Below, piece by piece: positions 63,643 through 64,000 of a stretch of 64,000 nucleotides of DNA. Both the position numbers and the translations under genes were made by a program. The stretch is from Paenibacillus urinalis (lineage in GTDB: Bacteria > Bacillota > Bacilli > Paenibacillales > Paenibacillaceae): the NCBI RefSeq assembly GCF_028747985.1, contig NZ_CP118108.1, positions 183,501 to 247,500 of the forward strand, given 5' to 3'. The first letter of the stretch is position 1. Every line of letters begins with the position of its first letter. The notes beneath the pieces were generated by a model. The model saw only the letters and a list, made by a program, of their open reading frames with translations. It did no database searches and was not told the DNA's origin.

Positions 63643-64000
63643 ATGAAAATAGAGCGAGTCTCCGAGCATATTTGGGCATTGAAGACGTGGATGCTGTTTC
63701 CGGTGCGCGTATGGATTGTAGCAGAAGAGGATGGAGTGACTCTCGTGGATGCCGGAGTGGGTTCCATGGCCAAAGGAATACTGAAGTTCGTTGAGCAGCT
63801 GGGAGCAGGACAGATTCGGCAGATTGTACTTACTCATGGACATTCCGATCATGTCGGCTCCGTGACTTCAATAAGAGAACATCATCAGGTCCCTGTTTAT
63901 GTGCATCCTGTTGAGATCCCCTATATGGAAGGAGATATAGCCTACCCTCGTCGAAAAAAAGCTGCCGCCTCACTGCCTAAGCAGCTCGCAACTCCTCTTT
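63643..64000 (+). CDS. MBL-fold metallo-hydrolase, N-terminal part
   Basis: The gene runs off the window; 119 codons are seen. MKIERVSEHIWALKTWMLFP begins the beta-sandwich, VTLVDAGVGSMAKGILKF is the first conserved Asp motif and IVLTHGHSDHVGSV is the HxHxDH zinc site. ATG 63643 follows AAGGAGG. Co-transcribed with the tetR gene upstream. Members include glyoxalase II, lactonases and others; the substrate is not set by the visible part. Confidence 0.93.
   Translation, partial: MKIERVSEHIWALKTWMLFPVRVWIVAEEDGVTLVDAGVGSMAKGILKFVEQLGAGQIRQIVLTHGHSDHVGSVTSIREHHQVPVYVHPVEIPYMEGDIAYPRRKKAAASLPKQLATPL

Overview
The window is chromosomal DNA of a low-to-moderate GC Gram-positive spore former, most likely Paenibacillus or a close relative. 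Reasons: strong AAGGAGG-type ribosome binding sites with frequent TTG/GTG starts, a Spo0E-like gene, YesM/YesN- and LytS/LytTR-type two-component systems, several YceI/DUF3817/GH3/type I pullulanase genes of Bacillales type, cre-like CcpA sites, and many intrinsic terminators. Assignments rest on reading motifs and family signatures by eye; no database search was run.

Layout. 1-5573: end of a sugar ABC transporter operon (permease tail, TIM-barrel sugar isomerase, two Gfo/Idh/MocA dehydrogenases, NagB-like deaminase, NagA-like deacetylase), which looks like a route that turns a modified amino sugar into fructose-6-phosphate. 5586-6883: smpB and ssrA (tmRNA, predicted tag GKQQNNYAFAA), the trans-translation pair. 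About 6844-15983: an AT-rich accessory island next to the ssrA 3' end. It carries a DUF3800 protein, a half-size type I specificity subunit and a type I N6-adenine methylase with no HsdR, an IS3-family wreck, an Mrr-type restriction endonuclease and an SF1 helicase-nuclease fusion. It closes with a degenerate copy of the ssrA 3' end plus a near copy of its terminator. This is the best candidate for an undescribed defence locus.

16011-21233: TetR plus VOC protein with an operator, a zeta-like toxin with a small partner gene, a protein made of two ~85-residue repeats, and two overlapping LysR paralogues. 21516-26704: solute-binding lipoprotein with YesM/YesN two-component system. 26838-34421: YcaC-like hydrolase, XapX protein, amidohydrolase, ring-cleaving dioxygenase, GAPDH-like dehydrogenase, MFS pump, alpha/beta hydrolase. 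34552-40119: small hydrophilic protein, then a four-carbon sugar-acid operon (PdxA2-type dehydrogenase, DUF1537 kinase, KdgT-type permease) and a PrpR-N regulator whose AAA domain lacks the sigma-54 contact motif.

40228-48770: XRE regulator with three operators, Spo0E-like phosphatase, domain-swapped GH3 enzyme behind cre-like sites, DUF3817, pyroglutamyl peptidase, small membrane protein, ECF sigma/anti-sigma pair, soluble chemoreceptor. 48934-52710: LytS/LytTR system next to an OFA-family MFS transporter, an arrangement like the pyruvate-sensing YpdAB-YhjX module. 52736-56087: membrane protein, uridine kinase, beta-hydroxyacid dehydrogenase, nitroreductase. 56217-59289: OmpR-type two-component system divergent from a YceI protein. 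59424-64000: perfect cre-type palindrome before a type I pullulanase, a SUKH-like protein, and a TetR gene with three operator repeats followed by the start of an MBL-fold hydrolase.
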